Of a stretch of DNA of 64,000 nt, positions 11,327 through 22,760 are shown piece after piece. The stretch lies in contig JARVKI010000046.1 of the NCBI GenBank assembly GCA_036674765.1, forward strand, positions 269,590 through 333,589, read 5' to 3'. The first letter of the stretch is position 1; each line of letters begins with the position of its first letter. The position numbers and the translations under genes were made by a program. The notes under the pieces are model-generated. The model was given only the letters and a program-made list of their open reading frames with translations, searched no databases and was not told where the DNA came from. Source of the stretch: Seiridium cupressi (taxonomy: Eukaryota; Ascomycota; Sordariomycetes; Amphisphaeriales; Sporocadaceae).

Positions 11327-12216
11327 TGCGTGGACCAGCGAAGGCTCCACCGACCATTCTCCAATGCGGAATAAACAGCCGTTCTGAGGTCTGGCTAGAC
11401 GGACTCGGCTGTCGCTTGCGTTTCGAGGCCAGAGTACCCGCGAGAGAAAGTCGCTGGAATGCTCGATCGAGCCTCGAGGAACATACGACAGAGGGGATCA
11501 AGAGGGTTAAGATTGCTAGTTTAATAAGGTTTAACACGATGCGATAAGGCGACTTCCAAAGGCCGGGTCAGGCGCGACGAGCATCAGCGTGCCAACTACG
11601 AGGCCGTGCATAATGGAGATGTCGGACTGTCCAGATATCGCAGAGCTGAAGCATAGTCTCCGATTCGGCCGGGCAGGAACCAAAGCCCTGGCCTCACTTG
11701 TCATCAGCACGGCGGGCGCCGTCCCGAGTGGATGTGCGAGACAGTGAACGACGCAGCGGCCCAGGCCACGCGCCATCAGCCAGCAAGCCGACACGAAGGC
11801 CAGCACGAAAGCCAGCACTGAGACCCAGACTCGTGCTGCCCCCTCCCGAAATGCGGGGAAACGCTGCGTGGGCTACACTGTACAGGCGTTGTTCGGCAAG
11901 GTGGGTCCATTGGCTTGGGGGGGGGCATTACCATCCACTATGTGTCGTCTTATCAGAAATGCCCAGAAAGGCAATTCCTCGCCGTAGTGCCGTGTTGCCT
12001 CCCTATGCTCCATGACCTCAGATAATGCGACAATCAGTGCAGGACATGATGCTTGGTCGCGGTCACGTATGCACAAAGTTCGTGGTGCAGGCCTCCGTTA
12101 TTATAGGGGCCTGTGCCAGGCGGCCTGCGACGAGCATTATCCCTTCGCTACGCTAACTTCTTCGCCCGAGTATAGTCTAGTGGTGCTGGCCTATATCGAT
12201 AACAGCCACTCCCAAC
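11327..12216. other. Divergent promoter region (Zn2Cys6 regulator / DUF3445 gene)
   Basis: 890 bp shared upstream region. It contains a short G8 run near 11918. Open frames here overlap each other antisense and show no domain. Confidence 0.55.
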
Positions 12217-13467
12217 ATGGCTGTCCTACATTCCCTCCTGGACGGGTCGATGCTCGTCCCGGCCTGTCTATTGTCTCTATCAGTCGTACCGGTTCTTATC
12301 TTTGTCTTCTCACGAGGCAGGACGCAACAAAAGTTGAATGCCAGTCCGCCCAGCACGCCTGTCGCTGAGAAACGTTCCTTAGCCAAACGCAAAACATGCA
12401 ACCCGCCCCGGCAGCCGGGCCAATGGTTCCCCAGTGAATTCCAGTTCCCGACACCACCTCCCTATCCAAATTGGTTTCTGGGCACCACCAAGCCCCTGCC
12501 ATACCGCGCTTTCAGATATGGACCGAAATATAACGTGACGATGGGCTTGCGGGCGATCCCGCATCAAGACTGGATACAGCTTGACAACCACTTCCCCAAG
12601 TACCATGCCGACAAGGCTCAGCGGATTGTGGAGCGAGGTAGCAAGTGCTGTGGCACAGCACCTGAGGCCTATCCCGCAGCGCTAGAGCTGCTGCAAGAAT
12701 TGGCTGATTACCTGCCGAACCGATATCCCACAATGTACGAACGGACCGCAAATGGCATTGTGAACTTGTGGTCTGGAGAGTCATTTGACATTACCGAGCG
12801 GCCTCTAAAAGAGGATCCAATGTGCATGGCTGGCCGCCTTACTCAGGATGATCTTGCCCTCATGATTGAGAAACCCGATGGTGAATACTATCTGCTTGCC
12901 GGCTCCATTCTCCTAGCAGGATTCTGGAGGCTGGAGGACAAGTTTGGCATGAGGATGTCGGAGATCCACACCTCCGGTGATGTACCGCAGTTCAAGGAAA
13001 AGTTGGAATCTAGCATGATGAAGTTCTTCTCTCGGCTGAACTGTGAGGAGCTTTATGCCCGCAACAACTACTTCATTCAAGTTGACGACTCGTTGGCCTG
13101 GTCTTGGAGCATCGGCGGAGAGGACTCTACTGGGCTGGGTTGGCAGACTGCGGAGAAGAACCGAGCAATTGAGCATCACTGGTTCCGATCGGAAAGGCAG
13201 TCGTTGAGAAGATTGCCCAAGACCGGAGCTATAGTTTTCACCATCCGCACATACTTCCATCCAATCACCGAGATCGCACAGGAAGACTACGTGCCTGGAC
13301 GACTAGCCAGTGCCATTCGTAGTTGGGGGGATGATGTGAGTCGGTATAAGGGAAAGGAGAGGTACGAAGAAGTTTTGTTAGAGTATCTCGATAAGGAACA
13401 TGAGAAGCAGGTCGAGCGAGGGTTGGATTTAACTCGGGAAGATGAAACGCACCAATACCCATGGTGA
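12217..13467 (+). CDS. DUF3445 protein (heme-dependent oxidative N-demethylase-like), membrane-anchored
   Basis: A single exon of 416 residues. An N-terminal hydrophobic segment (MLVPACLLSL to VLIFVFS, about residues 12-32) suggests an ER-membrane anchor. The rest fits the fungal DUF3445 family, which is related to the alpha subunit of bacterial heme-dependent oxidative N-demethylase. Signs are the aromatic/proline entry region (YRAFRYGPKYNVTMGLR), DWIQLDNHFPKYHADK, the EYYLLAGSILLAGFWRLEDK strand, and the HHWFRSERQSLRRLPKTGAI block that carries the conserved His/Arg/Gln ('HRQ') signature, followed by FTIRTYFHPI. The expected role is oxidation of a small N-methyl or amine substrate using heme; the substrate is unknown. 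The ATG at 12217 is the first in frame and gives the anchor. Confidence 0.82.
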   Translation: MAVLHSLLDGSMLVPACLLSLSVVPVLIFVFSRGRTQQKLNASPPSTPVAEKRSLAKRKTCNPPRQPGQWFPSEFQFPTPPPYPNWFLGTTKPLPYRAFRYGPKYNVTMGLRAIPHQDWIQLDNHFPKYHADKAQRIVERGSKCCGTAPEAYPAALELLQELADYLPNRYPTMYERTANGIVNLWSGESFDITERPLKEDPMCMAGRLTQDDLALMIEKPDGEYYLLAGSILLAGFWRLEDKFGMRMSEIHTSGDVPQFKEKLESSMMKFFSRLNCEELYARNNYFIQVDDSLAWSWSIGGEDSTGLGWQTAEKNRAIEHHWFRSERQSLRRLPKTGAIVFTIRTYFHPITEIAQEDYVPGRLASAIRSWGDDVSRYKGKERYEEVLLEYLDKEHEKQVERGLDLTREDETHQYPW

Positions 13468-14000
13468 GGGATGTTCAGGTACATCATATTTTTAGATCTT
13501 TTATATCTCATATCTCTCATATCTCTACAGGTGGATGCATTGTAGATAATACAAACCAGCCGACCCGATTTTCCTTCAACGATGCAATACGATACCTAGC
13601 AAAGTCAACTTCCGTTTACTCCGTCCTATTATTCACTATCAGTTGTTGATGACATCGGGGAGCAAATGTGGGGGATATCTACGAAACCCACCCGGTGGTG
13701 GGTGCAATCCCTGGCGTTAGTGGAGACCATTGCCATAGCACCAAGACCCGCCAGCTTATAAAATGCGAAGTCATGTACAAAATATCACGTTTCAATCCCA
13801 TAGAGTTCATATATAAAACTGGGTCCAATTTACGGGAGTTTTGTATGGTTAATATCGCTATGCTTCCATAAATAGTGATATATTATATGGATATAGCACT
13901 CCCCTGCCCGCACTATACATCCTTATTCTCATTCCGAGCTGTCCTTGCCTGCTAATACCGCCAACCAATAACTAAAAAAGCAAACGACTTAATTCCAGCT
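13468..14000. other. Convergent intergenic region
   Basis: 3' flanks of the DUF3445 gene and the cupin gene. AT-rich, and nothing else seen. Confidence 0.6.
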
Positions 14001-14369
14001 TCAGAAATCGCTGTGCTTCCTTTGGCCACAGTAGAATGCCAGCCCGTAGTCTGATGTGGTGAATGTGATTGTAGCACCAGCCGGGAAAAAGAAGACATCG
14101 CCTTTCCCTGCCTTGACGGATTGACCAGTGGCGTCTGTTATGGTCATATCTCCCTCGAGGAAGATCTTCATCTCATCGTACTTGTATGTATACACCAATG
14201 GTTCTCCTTTCTCAAGCCGGTAGAGTCCAGCGGACATGGGCTTCTCTGGATTGGACTTGTCCGAAGAGAACACGTCGCCCAGATAGGCATTGTCCCCCGC
14301 TAGAAGGGGGATTTTGAACTCTGATTGAGCCTTGGGGTGATGAGAGAAAGCGACTTCCGCGGTAGCCAT
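14001..14369 (-). CDS. Small single-domain cupin (EutQ-like)
   Basis: One exon of 122 residues. The sequence is a complete single cupin barrel: AGLYRLEKGEPLVYTYKYDE, MKIFLEGDMTI with the typical Gly-Asp turn, GKGDVFFFPAGATITF for the second motif, and a final YGLAFYCGQ strand. The metal-ligand positions of cupin motif 1 are mostly not histidine (YKYDEMKIFLEG), so classical Fe/Mn dioxygenase activity is doubtful. Such small fungal proteins resemble the ethanolamine-utilisation EutQ cupin. It is probably cytosolic, since no signal peptide is seen. It diverges from the permease gene at 15151, which is compatible with a role in small-molecule use, but this is only positional. Confidence 0.85.
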   Translation of the reverse strand: MATAEVAFSHHPKAQSEFKIPLLAGDNAYLGDVFSSDKSNPEKPMSAGLYRLEKGEPLVYTYKYDEMKIFLEGDMTITDATGQSVKAGKGDVFFFPAGATITFTTSDYGLAFYCGQRKHSDF

Positions 14370-15150
14370 TGTGTATGACGGCGGTCTTCGATAACAGCAG
14401 ATAAGCTGAGAGATAATATATGTGATAGTAGTGTGTATGCAGACAGAGACGACTTGGTAAAAGTTCTGTTGGTGAATCGAGTTTCTAGTGGTATATACAT
14501 TAGCCTGTGAGACAACTTATTACCCCCCATACTTCAACCCCGGGCGCCACTATGATCCAACATTTCCCTTTTCGGCTCTACTACTCACGCCTATAGACAG
14601 TGCACAATTATGGATGCAAATAATACTGTTCCACATAAGCCCAGGAAGTTTTGACCATATCGGGGTTAGTGGACCACCAGTCGGGACCTGGGTATTTTCG
14701 CCTGAAATGGCCTAGCTGCATTAAGTAACCTTATCTGCCCAGTATCAACCAGCCCGGCAGTTGCACAGTGACAAGCACGTTGAGTTCCAAGCTCAACGTC
14801 ACTCCCGCATAACTCTTATCTGCGCCGTACACTCTGGCGAATCAACACCCATCCCGTCTGCCACACTGGCTGCGCAAGTCCTCAGAGCATAGACCGTGAT
14901 CATGTGGGGTGAGGTGTTAGGGATGCAGTGTCACCCCTGAACACGGACTGCCAGACGAGCACGGCATAAGCTCTGAGAGGCGAGACACCCTGGAGAAAAG
15001 GCGGCCAGCCGATAAGATGCTATAATACATATGCATGGACCACTTGCTTTTCCCACTATCTGTTGGTCGTCCTGCTCTCGGGTGCAATCTGAATGTGCTG
15101 AGTCTGCAAGCTCGCGGCATCGGCCATAGCAGCTTTGGTGATCTGTGACC
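14370..15150. other. Divergent promoter region (cupin / permease)
   Basis: 781 bp upstream of both genes. No repeat or additional gene seen. Confidence 0.6.
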
Positions 15151-17074
15151 ATGAGATCGCTCGAGAAGACGCCGTCACAACCTGCGCGGCCCTCTGCCGA
15201 TGTCAAACATGGACAGGTCCTGGAGTCTTCATCCAATGATAGCAATGATCTGTATAATCTGACAGCACTGGGCTACAAGCCTGAGCTGCGACGAAATCGG
15301 TCCATGTTCACGCTGTTGTTCCAGTCATTAGCTATTGCGGCAGTAAGTAATGGAACTTCTTTGAGTCCTCAATACGTCCGTTCGTGTCATTCTAACAGTC
15401 TACACAGATTCCCTATGGGTTTGGAGGACCTCTCATTAGCGCCATTTATGGCGGAGGTAAGTGCAATCAATGGATAACATCTAACAGTATTGATCATATT
15501 GACGATGTTATTTTATCCAGGTCAACTAGCTATGTTCCTGGGCTGGATCATGGTTCTCATTGTTGATGAATGCATTGCCATCTCACTAGGCGAGCTCGCA
15601 TCGAGATACCCGACCTCGGCTGGACCGTACTACTGGAGTTTTCAAGTCGCAGGACCACGTTACAGAACGCTGCTATCCTTCATCACCGGATGGACATGGC
15701 TCGTGGGGAACTGGACAATTACCCTGTCTGTCAACTTTGGCTTCGCTTCGCTTCTGGCCGCAGCTGTTGCGCTTTACTACCCCGACTTTGAATGGCAGCC
15801 TTGGCATCTGCTGTTGATCTTCTACGCACTCTGTCTCATCACATTCGTGATTGTGGCCTTTGGAAACAAGTTCCTCCCAACAGTAGACACATTTTGCGCT
15901 GCCTTCACTGCACTTACCATATTCATAACTCTTGTTTGCCTATCCACGAAGGCAGAAGCCGGCCGAAACTCGCCCAGCTATACACTAGTAAGTCTTCAAG
16001 CCAAGGGCCTAAAAATCACCCTTGTTAATATTACCGTTAGGGAAATTATGACACAACAATATCTGGATGGGGTAGCTTTTCCTTCTTGATCGGTACTCTT
16101 CCATCGGCGTACACGTGAGTCTTCATGATCTTCTCTGCGAGCCTTAACTTATGCCCTTTTAACTAGATTTTCTGCACTCGGGATGATTTCTTCGATGGCT
16201 GAGGAATGCGGTGATCCGACCACCAAGCTCCCCAAGGCACTAGCGCTGTGTGTACCTGTTGGCGGTATAGCCGGCCTCTTCTTTGTAAGAATACATATTC
16301 TACTAGGATGCACTAGGTCTCACCAGCAATATAGGTCATTCCTATTTGTGCAACAATGCCCGCATTAGCCGACATTTTGGAAGCACCACTGGGTCAAGCC
16401 CTTCCCTATATCTATCTCAGGGTCATGGGGTCTCCAGGTGGCGCTCTAGCTCTGACGGTACTCGTGCTGGTCATCACCTTGTTTTGTTCGATATCCATCA
16501 CCGTGGCTGCCTCGCGATGCACATGGGCGTTCGCCCGAGACCGCGCTATACCACTCTCTAGGGTTTGGTCAAAGATCGACGAAAGACACGGCACCCCCAT
16601 CTACGCATTGGCCCTCACCACTCTGGTGCAGATGCTGCTCGGCCTGATCTACTTGGGCAACTCTTCAGCTTTCAACGCGTTCGTCTCCGTGGGTGTTATT
16701 GCCCTTGCGATCTCGTATGGTATTCCCATCTCACTGTCCATGCTGAAACGGCGCCATGGGGTGAATTCCGCCAGGTGGACCCCAGGTAAAACGATTGGCT
16801 GGATCGTCAATATTGTTGCTGTCTCCTGGATTGCATTTGAATTGATTCTCTTCTCTATGCCAACTGCGATTCCGGTAATGGAAAGCACCATGAATTACGC
16901 TTCTGTAGTATTCGTTGGTTTCATGGCCATATCCGGACTATGGTATATAATCCATGCTCGTTATGGTAAGTACAATTGTCCAAGTCATCATCAGTCTCCC
17001 GGCAATAGAGTTAACTGGTGTCTTCAGTGTATCAAGGGCCTCCGGAGTCCGACGGTCTTACCGTAGGATCATAG
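15151..17074 (+). CDS. APC-superfamily permease (amino acid / GABA / choline type)
   Basis: Seven exons (15151-15342, 15408-15456, 15521-15987, 16041-16114, 16167-16284, 16335-16965, 17028-17074) join in frame to 525 residues. The start is the ATG at 15151; an upstream GTG was not used. After a Ser/Asn-rich cytoplasmic N-terminus come about twelve hydrophobic segments. Family motifs include the first-helix GFGGPLISAIYGGG, ELASRYPTSAGPYYW, the TFSALGMISSMAEEC block after helix 6 and SRCTWAFARDRAIP with the conserved DRAIP loop. These place it with yeast Uga4/Hnm1-type plasma-membrane permeases for GABA, choline or amino acids. Specificity cannot be told from sequence. The last exon encodes only a short tail ending VGS. 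Confidence 0.92.
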
Positions 17075-17584
17075 ATTGACTACCAGATATTGTCTCAAAG
17101 AATGGATTTGTCATTGTAAAGCGTTTGTGGCAGAAATTGCAAGTTACAATCGCTTGGAAGCATACACGACATGGCCGTCATAGCGCACTGCAAACATACC
17201 TAATATCTAACAGAATTCATACTCGAAGAAATTGCAATAATGTCTGGTTATGTGATCTCAGCAAATGATAAGTAATGGGAAACGGGTTTACTGCTCCTAG
17301 TCTATTCGCTGTATCCCACAATATCGCCTCAGCTGCCAAAATCAGCATCCCGTTGAGTATTGCTTAAGGCCCCGAGCGAATCTCATTGCTGGTGTATTCA
17401 ATTTCCGGGAGCCACATCAAAGTCAGCATGCAACTTACCATGTAGCCTCTTTCAATGGGTATCTTCCACAAGGCCGATATCCAAGTGAATCATCTCTAGT
17501 CCAGAAGCACGTCAGAAGCTAGATACAGGAGGACCCGGCTAGTAAGAGTTTAGTAGAGGATTCCATAACCAGTTCAATGCGCGG
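17075..17584. other. Convergent intergenic region
   Basis: Between the permease end and the decayed HET gene. Nothing recognisable. Confidence 0.5.
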
Positions 17585-19033
17585 TTACGAGGCCACGGAA
17601 AAATCAATTTTCATGATAATTTCATCAAACTCGAGACCTCGGTAGATCATCTCATGATCTTGGAACTCGACTTTCAGGTCACCTCATGAAGTTGCAGACG
17701 GTTTGATACAGCTGAATTTCATGCAAAGGTCCAATGCGCTGATCCAGGTACTGTGAGGTTTGTGAAATTGTAAAGACCAGCTGGATATGCCTTTCTGGCT
17801 GCGCCAATTATCTTGAAGGTAAATATATAGCGAGACTTCAGTCTCGATAATATGCCTCGTGACTTTCCGGTTCAGCTCTTGTATGGATTAGGAGTAATCG
17901 GCTGTTATTGGATTGGCCGCCATGGCAAGTAGACCAAATATCTTGTCCAGAGGTTCGGTCGCCCTGCGGAGTGCGGATCTCTGAAGTAATTCGCTCAGCA
18001 TCCAGCCATGGCGGCGTTCCTGCACGTTCCAGGCACATCGCAAGTCGTCGAGTTCTGCAATGGATTGGTTGGCAGAGTTAGAGAGTTGTTCGCTTCGCGC
18101 AAGGTATGTAAGATTGTTCCATTCGAGACAGTGAGGACCAATCAGAACTCAAATCTCCCGAGCAAGAACTGCCTCTTGCACTGTCCAGAGCTGGTACCAC
18201 CACTGCAACTGTTTCGGAAATGTGTCATGAAGCCAGGTATTCGCGAAAAGCGTAGATGGATTGCGTATCAGTTCATAATCATGTCTCGTGCACTCTTGAA
18301 TCTCCTTGTCCCAGTTTGCGTTCATGCTACTCCGGCAAGGACCAAGGTAGATATAGACAAGCTGAGTAAACGAATAGATCCTATCCTTAAGCTCGACTTG
18401 GTGTCCCCTCTCTATGCTTCAAGACTTGTTTATGCAAATTGCATCGAGCCAAACGTATCTGTACTCTCCAAAAGCGCGCTTTCGGCGGAGAACATGATAG
18501 GCGTTTTCGCTCACGATGAAACCGTGAATTCCATTGATCGTGATCGCCCTGGAGTTCTGCAAGCCTCCCCAAGCGCACGAAACAGCAATGAATGCTGTTT
18601 TACCGTTAATGCTCTTGATGGATAGACTACAAAAAACAGGGTCATCAAATTCTCCAGGGCGGATTGGTAGAAGCCTGATGGTGCGACCAGTGAGCGGCTG
18701 CCAATATCCATTGAGGTGTTTACCATAGTACCAACTATTGTGCAACCGTATTTGGTTGACGAGCCTGCTCTGGTTCTTCAGAACTTTCGCCGTCTCAGTG
18801 GTGATATGATGCGTCTCGATCTCGAACAGCTGTTTGAGGGACGGAACCAAGTAAATGTCGCCCTTTATCCTCTGCTTACGATCATGGAGCCATCCATAAA
18901 GAAGCAAGGCTGGTGAACAGAAAGCCAGCACAGATAGCAAGAATGCTATGATGAAACCTCTCAATATCTCGGTAGTGGGCCTGGCCTGGCCCTCGGCCAG
19001 CTGGTAACTGAACCACGAAGTCATAACATGCAT
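17585..19033 (-). pseudogene. HET-domain gene inactivated by in-frame stop codons
   Basis: The minus frame from the ATG at 19033 first encodes a membrane segment (ILRGFIIAFLLSVLAFCSP), then a heterokaryon-incompatibility (HET) domain: IRLLPIRPGEFDD, FIAVSCAWGG and YVWLDAICINKS. A TGA at 18421-18419 interrupts it, but the same frame goes on with expected HET sequence: GHQVELKDRIYSFTQLVYIY, WWYQLWTVQEAVLARE, TGA at 18151-18149, VLIGPHCLEW, then DKIFGLLAMAANPITADYS. A TAA follows at 17890-17888 and a TGA at 17686-17684, then GDLKVEFQDHEMIYRGLEF. All four stops are in one frame, with no indel over about 1.4 kb. HET proteins trigger cell death after fusion of unlike hyphae; this copy cannot make a full protein unless stops are read through. 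The frame finally ends at the TAA at 17587-17585. Confidence 0.88.
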
Positions 19034-20058
19034 GGTAGCCAAGGCTGAATTTACAGTGGCATGGTCAAGGTGGAGTTGATGGCAGGCGCTGCTGCCTCGT
19101 TGATAGATCTTAAAACGAGCGAAGGGAGACAAGGGATCTGAAATGCATCTCGTGCGCCAGACTCCCAGCCTTGCTTATGCTTTTCCTGAGATGGGAACGT
19201 GTTACTTGTAATGGAGGGGATGCAGTGGTGTTAGGTTCGAATCCTATTGGCCTTATCCTATGTATTGGAGGTTCGCTACGCTCCCCTCTTTTATCCTTCT
19301 GGCATTTTCCCCCAGAGCAAACGTCTCGTGCGGGTAGCATCCCTATGATACGGTAATAACGTTCAGCGAAGAATCAAAACACTGAAGAGCAGAAGGAGAA
19401 GAGTGATGAATCAAAGCTTCTGAAGTACTCAAAACCCGCCATCCACGTGACCGGCCTACGGGTAAAACAGCGATTGCGTCGCACATGCGGGCGCCCTGCT
19501 GACGCTGTGGAGGGGGGAACGCCTTGTTTTAATAATTCCGAGCTTATTGGGCACAGGGCACCGTTTTAGCGAGATTTGGGTTGGCCCTTCCAGTTCTCCA
19601 GGCCCCGAGCAGACCGAATGCCTCCAGGCCCCGTAGTTATGGCTGATTCTATTGGTTTAGCAAATTGCGAATTCCCAAAGCATTTCAAATTGCGTCTGTT
19701 GTCCTTGGTTCGCGACGCCTGCTGTCATCACTCCCGTGATATACACACTTATTATTAGGCTCACAAGAGATCTTAGAGGCATATATCGAAGCGTCGTCAG
19801 CCTTGACTGGCACGCGATTTTCTCTCGATAATTGCTTCTCACCGACCGACGCGCAGGGTTGTTTTACCAATGCAAAGATCATCTCGGGCAGCATTTTATC
19901 GACTGCAATGTCTTCATTGACTTGAGCCCAACGAGTCGTCTACCTCCTGGATACAATTTTAATCTCCAAAATTCTCTTTTGCGATGACCCAATATCCGCA
20001 GTATGACCACTGGAGAACAGATGGGGTGACCCCGTGGTACCACACCCTGGACCAGCTT
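19034..20058. other. Intergenic region
   Basis: Upstream of the HET pseudogene and downstream of the membrane-protein gene. It contains an isolated GGTTCGAATCC (19234-19244) that is not part of a tRNA. Otherwise nothing seen. Confidence 0.5.
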
Positions 20059-22760
20059 CTAGACGGTCCACGATCTTTGGAGTGAGATCCCACCATTGTG
20101 GGCTACAGCATCATCTCCAGGAAAACTGTCCCTCCTTACAGATAGGTTGCTTGGGACGGTATGAGTTGACACAATGTCGAAACCAGACGTCGCGTGGATT
20201 GTGCGAGGGACCAGCAACTGCGATTGGGATCCAGTGCTGCTAGCGTTGCTGTCAATCGGCACTTGGCCAAATATGTCGACATCCGAGGACTCACTGGACG
20301 ATACTGAGACAATATCATCCTGAGCAACGGTGGAGGTTATTTGGTTGAGAGCACCGGAGCCTTCTGGTAGCTGATACCCCGTGAAAGAATCCCCGCCGAC
20401 AGTTGACCCACTGAGAGACACCACCACAACCATTGCTTGAAGAAATCGAAATTCGGAGCTCTCGACCAATTCGCGGTCAGCGATCCCATTGATCTCGTCC
20501 CAGTTGAGAGCAACCGAATGACTTGGCATGTTTGAGATTGCACCCTGGGGTGAAGGGCTGAAAGCCATGCTCGCACTTGGAGTGACATTAGTCATAAAAT
20601 CCTCAAGGTCAACTATATTGGGGTCTGCGACATTATCGAGGGACTCGGTTGTCGCTGCTTGATCAGCGGTCGTGGGAGCTCCAGTGCCTTCGAGATGATC
20701 ACCCATGTGTGCGAACTCATCCACAGCGAAACCTAGTTCCGAATGAGGCACATCTGCAATTTCATATTCTGTGTCTTCGAGGATACGTCCAGTAGTACCA
20801 GTGGACTGCTGCGGATGCAGCGAGGACGCAAGCGCCGTTACTGCGGTCGATCGTGAAGCAATAGAAGCATTATTACGGCGTCTACCTCCAGCTTCGTCTT
20901 TACGGATCACATCGGGCTGCAGTTGAAAAGCGTACGGGTTTGGGCCTTGGTGCAAGTCTGAATCTGGGTACTGTCCTGACTCCGAATCCAAACTCTGGTC
21001 CCGTTCACTTTGCTTGAAAGATGAGCGCCGCTTGTAGTCACGCACCAGAACGTAGGCTAAGACTAGGAGCAGGAACACCACGATCGCTCCCGCGACAGCG
21101 CCCTGTATTCTGGGCAAGTCACGGACCGCTGGGCCGGCTACTGTCCGCTTTGTTAGTCAGGGCATCTCCTTTTGTGCCTCATGGCAGACATATCGGCCAC
21201 AATGGTGGCCTGGATATGCAATGCGACAGACTGTCGCCTAAAATATTCACAATCATAAAGTTGCGTACCTAACAATGACAAGTGTCCTGGAATTAGCAAG
21301 ATAGTCGTGGCGATTTGTGCTCCCCATGCAATGGCACGAACAAGCTCGATGATGAGAAGTCGCATGATTGTGGCGATGTAGTTCTCAAACTGCATGGCTC
21401 GGGATAAGAAGGTAAGCACTGGCACAACTGGGAGTTGTCAGTCGGGTTCATTTAAGTCTGTACGTTCGGTGTGTGGCTCCGTCAAATCAACGTAGCCTTG
21501 CTCTGTTGCATGGCTGATGGGTTACAACCAGCGACACCAACTGTTGTTCCAATGATCCAGCTGGATATGGTGCCAAAGGCAACAATTTCCTCGTGGGGAT
21601 GAGGTATGAAGTCATGTCCTGCTAAGAATTCCCGCGGGCGTATTCTCTGGTCAAACCCATTACAGTCACGAGGAATGGTCGTCGCAACCGAAGCATACCA
21701 CCGATGGCACGAACACACTTGTGTCGTGAGCTCTCCTAGGCGACAAGACTTCAGGAGAATGCCCTTTGAAATAAAATCTATGGGCGTGTCGGGTATGGGG
21801 ACTGTCCATTGGCATGACGAAAGTGGTGTTGGAGACTGGGACCCGATGCGATAGCTAATGAAAAACACCTGACTCACTCTGGTATTTCGCACTTGTGTCA
21901 ACGATGGAGACTCGACTCGACAATATGCTAGGCTTCGCAAAACCTGTGTGATGGAAAGTGCTGCGGAGATAATATAGTGATGCCAATCTGGCACTGATAG
22001 AAAGGAGAGATGAAGAGACGGCGGGTCGTCGGAAAGACTCGAAGAGTGGAAAGAGGAGTGTAGCACTGGGCAGGCGATGCAAGGACTGAACTGGACGAGG
22101 AGTCTGGTGAGAGAAAGGTCGGTTCTCTGGGGTGTGATGGGTAGGAAAGCTCGACTAGCCGGCCTCGTCTAGCCATCGATTCGCTGGCACACCCACCTCG
22201 TCGGAGGAGAAATTCCTACCCTTGCTCGCCTCGATCAACGGGTACGCGAGGTAATCTCTGTCGAGAGCTTACATACACTTGCGAGTATTCACCTCAAGTA
22301 GGCTTGCTGGCTTCGTACTGTCGGGCAGGAGTTGAGGGCACATGTTGGTAGCGCTACACTCGAACTGTGGCCTGAGGACAGTAACGCGGACGAGAGCGGC
22401 ATTGGTACACATATCCCGATCACTATCAAGTCGATGGCAACGTCTAGAATCACTCGATTGAGACAACTCGCCTAGGCTAGGAGACCAAAGACGCTTTGGC
22501 ATTTCGAGATTGCGGGAAAGGAATGACACGGAAAACCTCAGTGATGGCAGCCATTGTCAAAACTGGGACGGCAGGAACAGAACAAACGACACCCAATGCC
22601 CAGCGGCGATCCCAGATCCCACCATGACCTAGTGTGAAAACGTCCCTGGTACCACGAGAAACTGTCAGGCCTCGGTGTGGAATGTGTACTGGACACCTCG
22701 CACAACAAGTGCTTGCATATGCTGGAAGTTCGGGCTCCAAGCCCGAGAATAGCTACAGAA
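20059..22760 (-). CDS. Uncharacterised multi-exon membrane protein with long acidic/Ser-rich tail (limits approximate)
   Basis: I do not recognise the family. The last exon (from about 21138 to 20059) starts with a membrane segment (GAVAGAIVVFLLLVLAYVLV), a basic stop-transfer and a polar, Asp/Ser/Thr-rich cytoplasmic tail of about 320 residues. Upstream pieces on the same strand read as membrane segments separated by Cys-containing loops: WALGVVCSVPAVPVLTMAAI (about 22600), RPQFECSATNMCPQLLPDS (about 22370), REFLAGHDFIPHPHEEIVAF (about 21610), and FVPVLTFLSRAMQFENYIAT (about 21430-21380) if a GTAACC donor at about 21528 is used. Then come ELVRAIAWGAQIATTILLIP and an intron ending in ACAG near 21140. 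The 5' end and several splice sites are unresolved, so the start given is a guess. Confidence 0.5.

Noticed and set aside
11531..12076. Several overlapping frames in the divergent promoter
   Set aside because: Mutually antisense, low complexity, no recognisable fold.
19234..19244. tRNA-like B box GGTTCGAATCC
   Set aside because: No A box, no acceptor or anticodon stem at the right spacing on either side.
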